A stretch of 64,000 bases of DNA from Coffea arabica (lineage: Eukaryota; Streptophyta; Magnoliopsida; Gentianales; Rubiaceae): the NCBI RefSeq assembly GCF_036785885.1, contig NC_092323.1, positions 12,408,501-12,472,500 of the forward strand. Reading direction: 5' to 3'. This document shows positions 11,395 to 23,469 of the stretch, one piece after another. Each line of letters begins with the position of its first letter. Positions within the stretch are counted from its first letter, which is position 1. A program made the position numbers and the translations under genes. The notes beneath the pieces are model-generated. The model saw nothing but the letters and a program-made list of their open reading frames with translations. It had not been told where the DNA came from and ran no database searches.

Positions 11395-12588
11395 ATGGGC
11401 GGCCAGGATAAACCCCCAGGACCCGGACTCGAACCCGACATACAGCCATTACTGAACGCCTCCAAATACTTCCTCTGTCACCGGAACTTTTCCCAGAGCT
11501 TGAAATACGCGGACAAAGCCCAGCAATCCAATCCAAACCACCCTGGTCCGCCCCAAATCCTCGCTATATCCACTGTTCTCTCGGCGACTCCGTCCTCGAC
11601 CCGACCCGAACAGCCAGAATGGTACTTAATCATCAACCTCCCTCGTTTTACTCAAGACCAGAATCTGATTCGGACCCGTTGTGCTTCGCTCGTCAACCTC
11701 TTAAACCCTGACACAAACCCTTACCCATTTGCAGCCGAAGCCCGTGATTGGGTTGTCAAAGCAGAATCTGTTTTGTCTGACCCGGACGCGAAAGCCCAGT
11801 ATGATAACGGATTGAAAATGACGCAAAAAAATGTTGGAAATGGCGGCGGAACTTTTTGGACTTTGTGTCCGTACTGTTACTTTATGTATGAGTACGAGAA
11901 AATGTATGTGGATTGTGTCCTGAGGTGTCAGAATTCCAAATGCAGGAGGGCTTTCACGGCGGTGGCCGTTGCTGCTTCAGCGGCGCCGCCACCGGAGGTG
12001 CTGGAGGAAGGAAAGTATACCTGTTATGGGTTTTCGCCGCTGGGTTCTAACAATGGAAGTGGTGGTGATTCTGGTGAAGAGAGAGGGAAAAGTTGGTGGG
12101 CTCCATTTGTATCCATGGGTCAATATCCGGGTCCAGTTCGGGCCGATGAGGAAAAGGTGGATGTGAGGACTAATGTGGACTCAAGGAGTGAAAAGAGTAA
12201 TGGGTTTATTGAAATTTCTGATGATGAAACTGCAGGTAAAGAGAAAATTGAAAGAGGGGGACAGGGAAACGGTGTTAACGATGGGAAGGTGGTGATGAAG
12301 AGGAAAAAAATGGCTGCTATAGGGAAGAAGAAATTGATGGGAAAAGGGATTAGAGTTGTTGGGAACCATAGTTTATCAGCGGAGGGTGGTGAAGGAATAG
12401 GATTTAAAGCTGGAGGGAACGAAGCAAATGCAAATACAAGTCCAGGGAATGAAGCAAATGCAAATACAAGTGGAGGGATAACGGAAGGCTGTAATGAGGA
12501 GGAATTGGAGTTTTGTGCTGGAGATGATGATATTTTTGTTGCTGTGAATCCTTGTGCTGATTTAGGATGTGAAAAGCTTAGGAATTGA
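11395..12588 (+). CDS. J-domain-like zinc-ribbon protein lacking HPD
   Basis: An intronless frame of 397 codons. It resembles the plant J-protein family that joins a helical N-terminus, a J domain and a zinc beta-ribbon. Residues 15-65 look like the helical N-terminus. The J-like region spans about 74-140 (starting EWYLI, ending DPDAKAQYDNGL). The ribbon uses C158-x2-C161 and C178-x4-C183 after the family motif FWTLCPYC. The J domain's HPD tripeptide, needed to stimulate Hsp70 ATPase, reads NPD at 104-106, so classic co-chaperone activity is doubtful. The C-terminal half is acidic, lysine-rich and low-complexity, with a perfect repeat of GNEANANTS near 341-358. The start is the first in-frame ATG and has a usual plant context (GAGATGGGC). 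Function unknown. Confidence 0.85.
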   Translation: MGGQDKPPGPGLEPDIQPLLNASKYFLCHRNFSQSLKYADKAQQSNPNHPGPPQILAISTVLSATPSSTRPEQPEWYLIINLPRFTQDQNLIRTRCASLVNLLNPDTNPYPFAAEARDWVVKAESVLSDPDAKAQYDNGLKMTQKNVGNGGGTFWTLCPYCYFMYEYEKMYVDCVLRCQNSKCRRAFTAVAVAASAAPPPEVLEEGKYTCYGFSPLGSNNGSGGDSGEERGKSWWAPFVSMGQYPGPVRADEEKVDVRTNVDSRSEKSNGFIEISDDETAGKEKIERGGQGNGVNDGKVVMKRKKMAAIGKKKLMGKGIRVVGNHSLSAEGGEGIGFKAGGNEANANTSPGNEANANTSGGITEGCNEEELEFCAGDDDIFVAVNPCADLGCEKLRN

Positions 12589-12989
12589 TGAGAGATGAGT
12601 TGGGGATTTTGAACTCTGTTTTTGTGCACTGTTTTTCTAGCTGGGAGCCTTGGACATGATGGTGTACTAAATGGCCAGTAAAGTTTTGTAACTGGTAGAA
12701 TCATGTTGATAATCATTAGAATTGTAGACCATAGAACTGGTAGAAGTGAAGAAGTAATCCTGAATATGGTTCTTGATATCTTTGTGTGGCTGTCATGTGG
12801 ATTCTTTTGCCGGTAGTATTTGATGTTTTGAAACAGTTATATGGCCAATAGTATGCTTGGTTTTATCCAAAAGTAAGTTGGAAAAAAAAAACAGAGAAAG
12901 GGATCATATGATTGGTTATCTTTTTGTTTATAGTTTGTTATTGGCATACGAGTATTAAGTCATAAGCAAGGAAGAAGATTAAAATATTC

Positions 12990-13240
12990 TAGGTGCTTTA
13001 ATTTGATTGCTGGGTTTTGGATCTGCTCTGCTTTGCCGTCCAATTTTTCTAACATTTCCCGCCAATAATATTTCTTCAGCAATCAAATTGGGTCTGAATC
13101 TGCTCTGTTTTAAAGTCCAATTTTTCTTCTATTTCCTGTCAATTTTTATACTATTCTAGCTGCTTTAGTTAGATTGCTGGGTTTTGATCTGCTCTGCTTT
13201 AGTGTCTAATTTTCTGACGTTTCCTGTCAATATTTTAGAT
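12990..13240. repeat. Three diverged tandem copies, about 80 bp
   Basis: GATTGCTGGGTTTTGGATCT, TCTGCTCTGCTTT, a GTCCAATTTTTCT block and ATTTCCTGTCAAT-like ends recur from about 12993, 13080 and 13160. They lie 400 bp downstream of the J-like gene stop, possibly in its transcribed 3' flank. No open frame is preserved. Confidence 0.6.
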
Positions 13241-15615
13241 TTTCTTTACCTTTGCCTTTTTCTTTGCTGGATTGCATTGTTTATGTTTCTGGTCTTCCTT
13301 TTAGTGCTGATGCTGAGGATCTTTAATGTCTGAAAAATCTGAGCCTAAATTTCTCTAACTTGGACAAGTCTGAATGTTGGTGTAGCTGTATATCTAGGAT
13401 GGTAAATTGATGGGGATTTGACTTGTCAAGTTGAGAAAAGGGGGTTTTTTTGGGGGGGAAAGAAAATGAAGCTGAAGTTGATGAGGACATGAACTCTTCA
13501 TGTCGAGTATTTACATTATACTTGAATTTTGGTTCTGTCCTGAGGTTTGGTGCATTCTCCTTGATTCTAATAAATTGGTGGTGGCTCATCTATCTTCTTC
13601 TACTTCTTGTTGGAAGGTCCATTGTAACTTTTTGGTAATTTGGGTTCGGATTGCATCAAGAGATATCCTGCAATATTGGGTTATCTTTTAATGAGATACT
13701 GGGATAATATAATGGACTAGTTCAGCTCTGAGAAGCTAGTTTTTAAAGACTCAGATCAACAATGGGAAATTATGTGTTATGTTTATTTGATTAGGGTGAC
13801 ACACTGGTACTAGGAAGCAATAAAGAAGTTATTACCTCTTTGAAAATGTTGTGTGTGTATAAATCAAGAAGCGACTGTGTTAATTTGTTGAAAAATAAGA
13901 ACCACTAAAAGTATGCAGAAATCTAGTAATCAAGCATCGGTAGTCCTGTCCTGTGGCCCTCTTTCTTTTCTGTCTCTTTAGCATCAAGTAGAATAAGAGA
14001 ATTGGAATGATATATAAGTGGGAGAACAGGGGCAGACATCCCTACAAGGGCCTGTCCGGACTAATCTAGGATGTCTACCTAATTTTATCTTCCAGTTTAG
14101 CCCCCTGTGACTGGATGGTCTTTTACCTATATTGACTGCTATTAACAAGTCTGAAGAGAGATTGTGTTATATCATGTGGGTGCGTTTGCATATTGAGCAT
14201 TTAGCTTCCCTGCGAATGCTTTTTCTTTTTATTTTAATTGTGTTTTCAACGAGAATAGATTTTGCTTCTTCTTGATTTGCTTGTGTCTTGCGTGTTCTGC
14301 TTTATTCTGCTTAGATATCACAGTTGAACTGCATATCTTCTGATGCATGTCGTCATGTCATTCTTCGCCTAAATTGTGCTGAGAATAGGAATGAGAAGAA
14401 AAAAATCTCTAAACTACCTAGGTGCAGAGAAACAGCTTCATAGGCTTAAAGCCGCTCCCACAGGTTCTGGTTCTGCATTTTCTTGCCTCACCAACTCTCT
14501 CCCTCTCTCTTGCTTAGTTGCTTTTGATTTTTCTGATGTTTCTTCCATTTGATAATGTATGATCAGATAGAGCGTGATCTCTTTTAGGCCGCGTACGAGT
14601 TCATACTTTGAGATGGATGAGGAACTAGCTTGTTGCAGGTTGATTGAGTTTATATATTAGATTAATTAAGACTGCTTAAGAAAAAGATTGATGTTAACTT
14701 CGATCAGGCTCAACTAAAAACAGTTTTTCAGTGTGAAGAAAGATGCTTCTTTCTTTAAGGTGTCATCCAATGGCTGTACTAACAACTTTTTGGAAGCAGA
14801 TTTTAACTTGAAAGTCGAGACCCCTAACTTTTATCCATCTGGGATTCCTGATGGGCCAATTTTACACATGTTCGATTGCCCTGTGCATGTATTATTGTTT
14901 CCCAAGCTATAAGGAAGAAAACAGAACTTTTTGTTACAAGCAGCTTCATGGGATATCTTTAACAGCAAAAGAATTAGTCTTGTGGAATGGTTTATTCAGT
15001 CATCTCCCTCTTTTTGTGGTGGGGGAAATGTGGGGTTTTCTTTCTGGTTGCATATTATTTAACAAATCAAGTCAAGCTTGCGAAGTGGAACGAAGAAGAT
15101 TTAAGTTGATTTTTTGCACAATTCGTTGAAGGTGCAAAGATGCAAAATAGAACATAGAGGAGACATTAAATTTGGCCGAGAGCGGAAAATCAAGATAACA
15201 AAAAGAAACTTGAACGTGCCAGGAAAAAAAAATCACACTACTGCCTTTTGTTCTGCTCTTTGGCTTACTTTTGAATCAAACTGATCATTTTTGTCAAAGC
15301 TGAGGACTAAAGAACTTCAATTCTCTCAAGTTGGGTTTTCTTTTCACACCCACGTGGGCAAAGACACTCAATTCCTTGCCTCTCCTCAGTCCTCCCCCAA
15401 TCCCACACGAATACAAAAGAATTTCACACCAAATATGCATACAAGGATAACTTCCAAAACCCAAAAAAAAAAAAAAAAAAAAACACACGCACACACACAC
15501 ACAAGGATAGTTGCCTATACAGGGGATTTTTCACATTTTGTCACTAAGTTGTTGGGCATAGAAATCCCTCCTTGGAAGTTTATCCATGGCAACCGACCAT
15601 CTCTGAGAGTTTACG
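13241..15615. other. Intergenic stretch, no gene supported
   Basis: T-rich sequence with CTCTCT runs near 14500 and an A run followed by (CA)n at 15462-15502. Open frames such as 14851-15129 have no recognisable domain and no conserved splice context, so I leave them out. Confidence 0.5.
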
Positions 15616-15832
15616 GGCCTATTTGGTAAATAAGTTTTTGATCAAGTTCGTCTGCCACAAGTTTTTTAACAACTTTAGCTATAGTAATCTCAAGAAATTT
15701 CTTAAAAATTTTAAACTATATATTTCAAAATATCTAAAAATTTATACATTTCAAAAATTTTACAAATAACTCCTATCGTAAATTACAGTAAAATTTTAGA
15801 CAAACACCCAAAAAATTTATTTGACAAACGGC
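15616..15832. mobile_element. Probable short MITE, hAT-like ends
   Basis: The left end GGGCCTATTTGGTAAATAAG and the reverse complement of the right end (CCAAGCCGTTTGTCAAATAA) match as imperfect terminal inverted repeats of the common plant GGCC(G/T)TTTGGTAAA type. The 217-bp body is AT-rich and noncoding. An 8-bp target duplication is only approximate (AGTTTACG against GGTTTCAA), so the ends may be off by a few bases. Confidence 0.5.
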
Positions 15833-17949
15833 TTGGTTTCAAAGTTGTTGCCAACCTTTGCATCTTTTAAGTCGAAAAGTGAAAAAGGCAAAGCAAAGCA
15901 AAGATCCAAACTGTAGATGCTGGATAAAGAGGACACCCTATGTTTCTTCATACCGTGAACTTAGTGAGGTGACCGTCCCAGCTGTATTTGATTGAATTCA
16001 ACTTTTCATCCATTGTGAATGGGATCTTTTTCCATTCCATTTCAATCTGTCTGAAACCCAAATGATTTTGCATTGTTTTGCTAATACACGTATTTCTTGG
16101 TCCTGTTTATCCTAGGACTATTTTGCATATGCTGATTTTCACGGACACCTATTTGACATAGAAAAAGCAGTTTAAACTGGAGCAATCTTGATTTTCATGC
16201 TTGCTTAATTTAAGCCTTAAAGCTTCAAACGTCATCAATGATATAAATGTGATTGGAATCTTTTAAGAGAAAGGGTAACTATTTTTTTGTCTGTAACGAT
16301 ACATATGTATAACCTACTCTATCCTAATATAGGATAACTTGATATTGTGTTCTTTGTTACAAGGTACAAAAGCATCCTACCACCAACCTCCATACTTTTA
16401 GCACAAAGGGAACTGATTAAAGCACAACTAAAAGAAAAGAAATTAGAAACTTTTTTTATCAAGAACAGAACAGTTTGCTGATTGGTCTGTGTTAGAGGCT
16501 AACGGTTACAGGAAAAACAAGCCAGCGGTCCTTGTTGCGGAGAACAAGTTTGAGGTCAAAGAGGGGACTGTGGGGCTCTGAAGTTGCAGGTGTGTGGGAA
16601 CAAATGGACAAACAGCAAGGCTGCCTCTGCCTTTTCTTTCTTGGGACCCCAAAAATAAAATTCTTCTGCTGCATGCCAATGCCGTAATCAACTGCGCCGG
16701 AAAATCATTGCTCTTTTGAACTTCTCCATTAGAATTCACTGGCCAAACCAAAAGCACATCTTGTGATAAATATTCTCCCTGCGCTTCTCACCTTTTTGTT
16801 CCTGTGTTTTGTTCATATCCCAATAATGTCAAACGCAGCGTTATACGTTATGAATTCTATACTTCATGTAGGGGAAAAAAAAATTGTACTAGTATCACTT
16901 GGTTATCATACATGCACCTTTTGATTCTCTATTGCTAGAACTCGTGCAGAAGCAGATCTCCTCCATTCGATTTGTCAATTTTGATAAACGTATTTTAATT
17001 GAAATATATTTTTGATAATTTTTCTATCTAGTCTAGAAGTTTGCTATTACAATTTTCAAAGTTTCTTTGCATGTATTCCTGTCTGCCATAAGATCTAACA
17101 AGAAGTCAAGAACTCAATGACGGGTGAATGTTGTAATGATTATTTCTTTTGTATGACAAGCACACTACTGTAATTTTTAGAGTTGTAGACATTTATAAAA
17201 TATTAGTGGTGTTCTAACATAAATGAATCTCTCAATATAATCCTGTTCTTATTCCAAAATTTTAGATACATTCACTCCTAAAAAGAGAATACTCTCATGA
17301 TTTTTCGTTTATGTTGTGTAAGTGAAATTGAAATTCACAGCGCTGTGACTGTTTGTCCAAATTAAGGGCATAGCTACAACCATTAAGAGGTCAAGGGATC
17401 TTTTCAAAGAGGGATCATAGTTTGGGGGCTTAAGTGAATATACCGAAAAGTGAAAAGTACAAATAGCCTGATTTTATTAGTGAACCTTTGCCTTACAGTC
17501 ACACCGCATCCTTACTAACAAGTCCAACTAGACATACTAAAAGCATCACTCATTTTCACTTCAAATTGGCTGATGTCCTGATGAAGATAGAGCAATCTTG
17601 GCATCCAACTCTTACGAAAACAATCCTTTTGTCTTGGTAACAGGAGAAATCATCTCTGGGATTTTTGTGCGATATTTCAGATTTACAGAATCTTCAAACT
17701 CAGAGGCGTACCAGAAGAAGCAGGTTGGATTCTAACTATAAATGCTTCACCTTGATTACGTTGCAATTTTCCTCAATCATTTTCACTTCTACTAGTTCCC
17801 GTGGAAACATATGCCTTAAACGCCAAGATTCTTCTTTTTTCTTGTGCTTCTTTGTTGTTTTTACCGAGATGGATTATTCATTTGTCTACTTTTGATGCCT
17901 CACTTCTACTTGCTTTTGTCTACTCTTTTATATCAAGTGAGAGGAGCAA
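15833..17949. other. Intergenic and upstream region of the bHLH gene
   Basis: AT-rich sequence with no supported gene. The last 300 bases before the bHLH start probably include its promoter and 5' leader, but no clear TATA box stands out. Short frames at 16492-16757 and 17665-17895 show no domain. Confidence 0.45.
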
Positions 17950-18766
17950 ATGCATACTTTGCCAAGTTTCTATGAAGTTGGAAGCTGTTCAGAGTCTTAC
18001 AACTTCCTTCACGAAATTTTGAACTCAAGAGAGCAACTGCACCTTGACAATTCAAACGTTAATGCCATTTCAATGGCTGAGGCAAAAGCAGTTGCAGCAA
18101 ACAAGAGCCACAGTGAAGCTGAAAGGAGAAGAAGAAAGCGTATCAATGGTCATCTTGCGACACTTCGCAACCTTCTTCCCAAAACCATCAAAGTAAGTTT
18201 TGTTCATTCATCTAGTTGCTCTTTTTATTTCCCTATTCAACTTTTCCATGTTCAAAAGACGACCCTCCATTCTTCTTTTCTTGGTTAATAAGTTTGAAAT
18301 GTAATGAATATAGGCAGACAAGGCATCATTGTTAGCTGAGGTTGTCCGGTGCCTAAGAGAGCTAAAGAAGTCAACAGAAGAACTCTCAGCTACAGAAGGT
18401 GATGATCAGTCCAACACAGCAATGAAACTCATGTTTCCTAGTGAAACTGATGAACTCAAGTTATGTTATGATGATGGAGATTCAAGGACTATAAAGGCAA
18501 GATTATGCTGCGAGGACCGACCGGAGATGATGATAGAGTTAAAGAGGGCATTAAACGCAGTAAAAGCTAAGGTGGTGAAGGCAGAAATGGCAACAGTTGG
18601 GGGAAGAACAAAAACTGTGCTTTGGCTGCAAGCTTCAGCAGCTGGAGAAGAAGGGCTGGCGACAATAAGGAGAGCACTGAAAGTGGTTGTAGACAGGTCT
18701 ATCATGTTGTCTACTCCTGGCCAGGCTTTGCCGGGTAACAAGCGGCCTCGTCTCTATCACTGCTGA
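17950..18766 (+). CDS. bHLH transcription factor, bHLH30/51/106/107-like
   Basis: Two exons, 17950-18192 and 18314-18766, joined in phase 0 across a GTAAGT...ATAG intron, give 231 residues. The DNA-binding basic region and first helix are in exon 1 (SHSEAERRRRKRINGHL; H, E and R contacts for an E-box are present). Exon 2 opens with ADKASLLAEVV, the second helix, and ends in an ACT-like domain (LCCEDRPEMMIELKRAL...AEMATVGGRTK) as in Arabidopsis bHLH30, 32, 51, 106 and 107. Splitting the HLH loop by an intron after the K of TIK is usual for this clade. It should act in the nucleus as a dimer. The tail GNKRPRLYHC resembles the basic ends of these relatives. The exact orthologue is not decided. 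A downstream in-frame ATG (MAEAKAV) could also start translation. Confidence 0.88.
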
Positions 18767-19687
18767 ATATGAGTTTAGGGTTTTGTATTTTCTGAATCTT
18801 GACGGTGCCCCCTGTTTAAAATGGTCCATACTAATGTTGGGGATGGGGACCAATGACCCCATGGAAATTGAAAAGTGAGCTAAGGTGATCATGGATGAGG
18901 TAGGAGAATTTGAAGTGTCAATTTGGTAGAAGATTTATCCTAGTTATGTATGAATGTCAAACTCCCAGCTGGTGCTATGAATCTAAAAAGTAGTACTGCC
19001 TGCGCTGCGAGATCTTCATTCGTGTTTCCTTTTAATTTTAATTGAGAAGCAAAATTGCGAGCTCTGAGTGAATTATGAAAGGGGTAAAAGTTTAAATTAT
19101 TTTGGTAGAATTCTTCGTTTTGCAGGCTGTTTCTAATGATTCCTTGAGTTACTAACATGTTCCTTTCTTTGAAGGGAAAAAAAAATTGTAACAGGGTTGA
19201 GCTAGTAATGATTTCCTTTTTCTAATCAAAAGTTTGACTTCGACTTAGAGTAAGAGAAAAGTGGGGTTGGGGGAGCCTAATCACTGATTTCTTGTTTTTC
19301 GACTTTAGAATCCAAGGTAATCATTAACATTTGCTCTTATCAGACTAGACTATACTATTTCAGGCATATGTTTTTAGCCTTTAATAGTTTAATCATATGA
19401 AACACTAGCTTATCTTTTTCTCAATTTTGGAGCAAATGTATTACCAATTTCTAACTCTTATTTGACACGCGACTGCAGTCACTCCCCCTCATTTGTTTGC
19501 TTAAATTACGTAAGACCTACTCCATGTTTTTTCTCAACCAAGCCATACACATACCTTCATCAAGAATGTTGTCCTATGTTTGAAATCAATTGAGAAGTTG
19601 AACTAACAATAGAAATCCTCCATTTCTTCACAACTACATTTTATCCAACTCTTTGAACTTTCCAAACACACAAAATCTATAATTCAC
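18767..19687. other. Intergenic, 3' flank of bHLH and upstream of PRP1
   Basis: No gene is supported. The part from about 19550 holds the PRP1 promoter: GAGAAGTTGAAC near 19590 and CACAACTACAT near 19630 resemble the module shared by the other PRP genes. Confidence 0.5.
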
Positions 19688-19696
19688 TATAAATAG
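19688..19696 (+). promoter_or_regulatory. TATA box of PRP1
   Basis: TATAAATAG lies 99 bp upstream of the PRP1 start codon, a usual plant distance for a short leader. An ACAACTACAT element sits about 55 bp further up, a weaker match to the TCCAACTACAT seen at the paralogues. Confidence 0.7.
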
Positions 19697-19786
19697 CCAA
19701 TGCAGTTCCAATCAATTCATTCAACTCAAAACAAAAGAAAGTACAAACCCTTTTAGCCACACTCTTTTTGTGCTTTTGATCAAACA

Positions 19787-20182
19787 ATGGCTGCCTTGAA
19801 CCATTGTCTCCTTTTCTCCTTGATGGTAGCATTCTTCTTCTCAAGCTTCCAAATGAGTTTCGCAGCCCGCCACCTGCTGCAGGCACCATTGATTCCAACA
19901 ATGCCTACGATCCCATCGCTTCCTAAACCCGCTGGGATGCCTCCATTGCCTTCAATTCCAAGCATTCCTAAGGCAACATTGCCACCTTTGCCAAGCATCA
20001 CATTGCCTAAAATCCCAGCTGCTGCTGCACCACTGCCAAAGCCCACTTTGCCAAGCACACCTCCGCTCCCATCCTTGCCAATACCCACCCTACCATCTTT
20101 CCCATCTGTTCCCAAGTTCACTCTACCTCCACTGCCATCCATTCCAAAAATCCCCGTCCAAGCACCACCACCATCTCACTAG
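19787..20182 (+). CDS. Secreted proline-rich protein PRP1
   Basis: 131 residues, single exon. A signal peptide spans about 1-26 (hydrophobic LLFSLMVAFFFSS, cleavage expected before AARHLLQ). The mature part is built of short LPSIP, TLPPLPS and IPKIP units, with Pro about every third residue, and ends APPPSH. The layout (signal peptide, AARxLLQ, Pro-Leu/Ile repeats, PPPS end) matches the plant group called leguminosin proline-rich group669, related in style to Arabidopsis PELPK1. It is expected in the cell wall, with hydroxyproline modification possible. It is the most divergent of the five array members: it lacks the PFFSPPPSN ending and has Lys-rich units (LPKP, IPKA). No CRP copy follows it. 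Confidence 0.85.
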   Translation: MAALNHCLLFSLMVAFFFSSFQMSFAARHLLQAPLIPTMPTIPSLPKPAGMPPLPSIPSIPKATLPPLPSITLPKIPAAAAPLPKPTLPSTPPLPSLPIPTLPSFPSVPKFTLPPLPSIPKIPVQAPPPSH

Positions 20183-21803
20183 TGCTGGAGGCTCGAGTTC
20201 TTGCATTTGGTTTCATTACGCCATATTGGTAGATTCATGAGCTGTTCGGTTTGATCTTATGTTCATGGTTTGGTGTAGTATTTCTGTCTTTTTTACGCAT
20301 TGGTTACATGTATTTGTACTTTGGCGATTTGTAAACCATTTCCATTTCTGTATTCATCCATTGTATTCTTGGAGCGTTCGTGTGTTGTAGATCTATTTGT
20401 GAGTATTAGTAAAAATAACTTTTATCTTCGTTTATATATATCATCTTCATTCTGTGATTATAAAGCTGTTTTTTTTTTGTTTCCAAATGAATTGTGAACG
20501 TAGATTAAAGAATTAGTCTAAATAAAATTTGGAGGGCATATTCTAGCCTGACACTCTTCATCAATCATCAATCAGAGGGTTGTAACATGCGTTGGAAAAC
20601 GCCTCCACAATAGGGTGAAAAAGGAATGTTGAATAAATTTGAATGCAAAATGGGGCAAATGCCAAGCGTTACTTGGGTACCTTCGTTGGATTTGGTGCTT
20701 GACAATTCCATGTAAAACCTGCCAAAAACATGTGCAACCATGACCGCATGCAGTAAACGGAATCCCTAATGTATTACAATTCAATAATAATAAAAATGCA
20801 AACATATGAATTATTGCGTAATAAGTACATGATAATTGTACAATAATTCATATGAATTATTATATAGTGAAATTTGAATTTAAGAATTTAAGGTCTTGAA
20901 CCCTAAACCTTAGGTTGAAAACTCATTTTCATGTTAATGGACGTCCCTCAACATGAATTATCTTTAGCGTTGTTTGTATTTTCTAATGTAAATCAAATTT
21001 ATGAATCAATATATTTTTTGATAAACAATAATTAAGCTTGCTCTATGCTGACCAGCTGTGCATATACTTGTAAACATCATAGCACTCTTATAAACTTAAA
21101 AGAGCTTACCTTGTTTCTTCCGGTGATTACAGTTCTTTAAAACCTTAAAAAAAAAAAAAGTGAAGTAAATTTAACTTTTTTTTTTTGTGGGGTTGCATGT
21201 CAACCGAAATCCAAATTCAGATGACCTTTAGGTTGCAAAATTTTTCATTGAAGGAGGGAAAAAAGGGACCAAATCCGTCAATTATTCAATTCCAATTGGG
21301 TCCCTTAATAATTTTGGAGGCCCAAAACCAAAATGCTACGAATTTTCTCTTTCGTAACAACAGGTTTTAAAGCCGATCTATAGCATGTTCTTCCCATTCC
21401 ATCTTGTCTTCCACTTTCAAGACCAATTTGGTCTGATTACAAGAACAATAGCTGAAGATTTGCTAAGATAGGAACAAAAATAGATTGACATTATAATTGC
21501 GATTAAGAAACTGTTGAAACTGGTTAAGAACTACAACTACTGAAGCGTTTTGATTTGCAATGATAGGAGCAGAAAAAGATTGACACTGAATTTCTACCAA
21601 GAAATGGTAGCTTTTTTAGGAATAAGTTTATTATTGCTTCTCGATCTACTTATTTATCGGCATCAGATCATTGGAGATTCTTTAATAGATGATAATCATC
21701 ATAAAATCTCACATTAAATTTGTACGATGATGGGTCCTGGCTAATTTTCTTTACAATTAATTCATGGGTTTTTAAGGGATACAAAAACTAAGTTATTATA
21801 AGG

Positions 21804-21854
<51 letters not shown>

Positions 21855-22437
21855 ACATTAGTATTGAGGAAAGAGAATCACCCATGACACAAAAAGATGG
21901 GTTTAAAATGGTTTCATGCATGTTATTACTGGAAAGAGGTGTTATGACACTAGAATCAGCTTGTCAAAGACAAGTTGGTTGTTAATAGAGATTCAAAATT
22001 TTAATTTGGGGTATAAGTTTGTAGTTTTAATCTCAAACCTTGCAATTAAAGAGGATTTAGCGTATGCTCTTTCCTTTCCTTCTTCTCCCTTATAAGGTCA
22101 GAGTCTCCTTTGAATCAAAGTAAAAAAACCAATAATCCAATAAAAATGTCACTAAAAATAATGTCATATATATATATATATATATATAACAGTAGTCTAA
22201 TAATATCCGAAATGGATTAAGAATCTGAAATAAGCTCAATTATGAATGATGCTACCCGTCCTTTCGAACAAGAATTTTAAATGATTTTAGAAGGGCAATG
22301 TAAAAATGCTTTTTGATTTTTTTTTTTATGTCTTGGGAAACCACCCCCCCCCCCCGGTTCTCATGGACAAAATGTCCACTTCTTTTTTATCTTGTTCTCC
22401 CCACTTTTCCAGTCGAAACAATCAGACCCCAATTCAG
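20183..22437. other. Intergenic stretch between PRP1 and the hAT element
   Basis: AT-rich with no supported gene. It contains a (TA)n run at 21807-21852, a second (TA)n at 22164-22188 and a C run at 22343-22355. Short frames at 20572-20805 and 21185-21370 carry no domain. Confidence 0.5.
21807..21852. repeat. (TA)n microsatellite, about 46 bp
   Basis: Perfect alternating A and T over about 23 units. It is likely to vary in length between individuals. Confidence 0.9.
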
Positions 22438-23047
22438 CTCTGTTTTCAGACTCGGACCGGACCGGCCGGTCGAACCGGTCGAACCGGAAACCGGCCAGGT
22501 AGCCGGTCCGAGTCACATTAGAAAACCGGAAATTTAAAATCCGGTCAAAGCCGGTCAAAAACCGGGTTTGACCGGGTTTGACCGGGAAAAAACCGGTTTT
22601 TCCGGTTCAACAGTAATTTTTTTTTAAAAAAATTCAAACTTTTTAATATTATGTTTTGACCCCCTAAATTGTTAAAACTTATTGATATAGCTCAAATATT
22701 TGATACTTTATAAATATTGTCCTAAAATTTGATGTTATTTTTCAATTAAATTCATAATTTTAATTCTAAACTTGTTAATATTTATTAAATAATATAAATT
22801 GCTACTTGATTGTTCTAATTTCTTTGTATTTTCTTGTTAAATATATTTGAAACATCAAATATATATGAATATGCCTTTATTAATATCAATATATTATTAG
22901 ATATTATATATATAATATTTTAATTTTTAAATAATTTTTATTTATGACGTCATCCGGTTCGACCCCTATCGACCCCCGGTCGAACCCATTGACCCCTGAC
23001 CCCTGACCTCGGCCGAGTCGCTATCCGGTCCGGTTCTGAAAACATAG
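22438..23047. mobile_element. Non-autonomous hAT element, 8-bp target duplication
   Basis: The ends CTCTGTTTTCAGA (left) and CTATGTTTTCAGA (right, reverse complement) form 13-bp terminal inverted repeats with one mismatch. CAATTCAG flanks both sides at 22430-22437 and 23048-23055. An 8-bp duplication and these ends define the hAT superfamily. The 610-bp body carries no transposase frame. Subterminal regions are packed with CCGGTTCGACC-type repeats and the centre is AT-rich. Confidence 0.9.
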
Positions 23048-23469
23048 CAATTCAGTACCTTTTTCAGTCCCCAAATTCCCGGGGAAATTTCTAATCTATG
23101 GAGTTCTTCTTAGTGAGGAGGCTCATTAGAATGGTGACACATACATTCAAATCTACGCATCCTCTGCATTTTACGATGAATGTAACATGATTCTTCGTTA
23201 ATTATTCTCCATCTAAGAATAACCCAAATTGCTAACCGACTCCCCCATTGTTGGAGTATACAGGTGCCTGAGAGAAGTGATGTTTAGTTGCTAACCTTTG
23301 TGATCTCATCATAAGTCGAGAGGTAGTTGATCAAAACTCCTTGTGTTCATTTGCCAGTTGCCACTTTGATGCTTATTTTCATTCCACTGCAACATCTATT
23401 CTTCAGTTGGTGGATGCTGTTAGGAACTTAGGATTTAATTATCTCAGTCAAAATTTTTGCAACTAAAAT

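Noticed and set aside
16492-16757. Two overlapping minus-strand frames of 60 and 83 codons
   Set aside because: No domain, no splice context and no homologue recognised.
22306-22558. Short frames over the left end of the hAT element
   Set aside because: They cross the target duplication and the inverted repeat; the Thr/Gly/Arg-rich peptides come from CCGG repeats.
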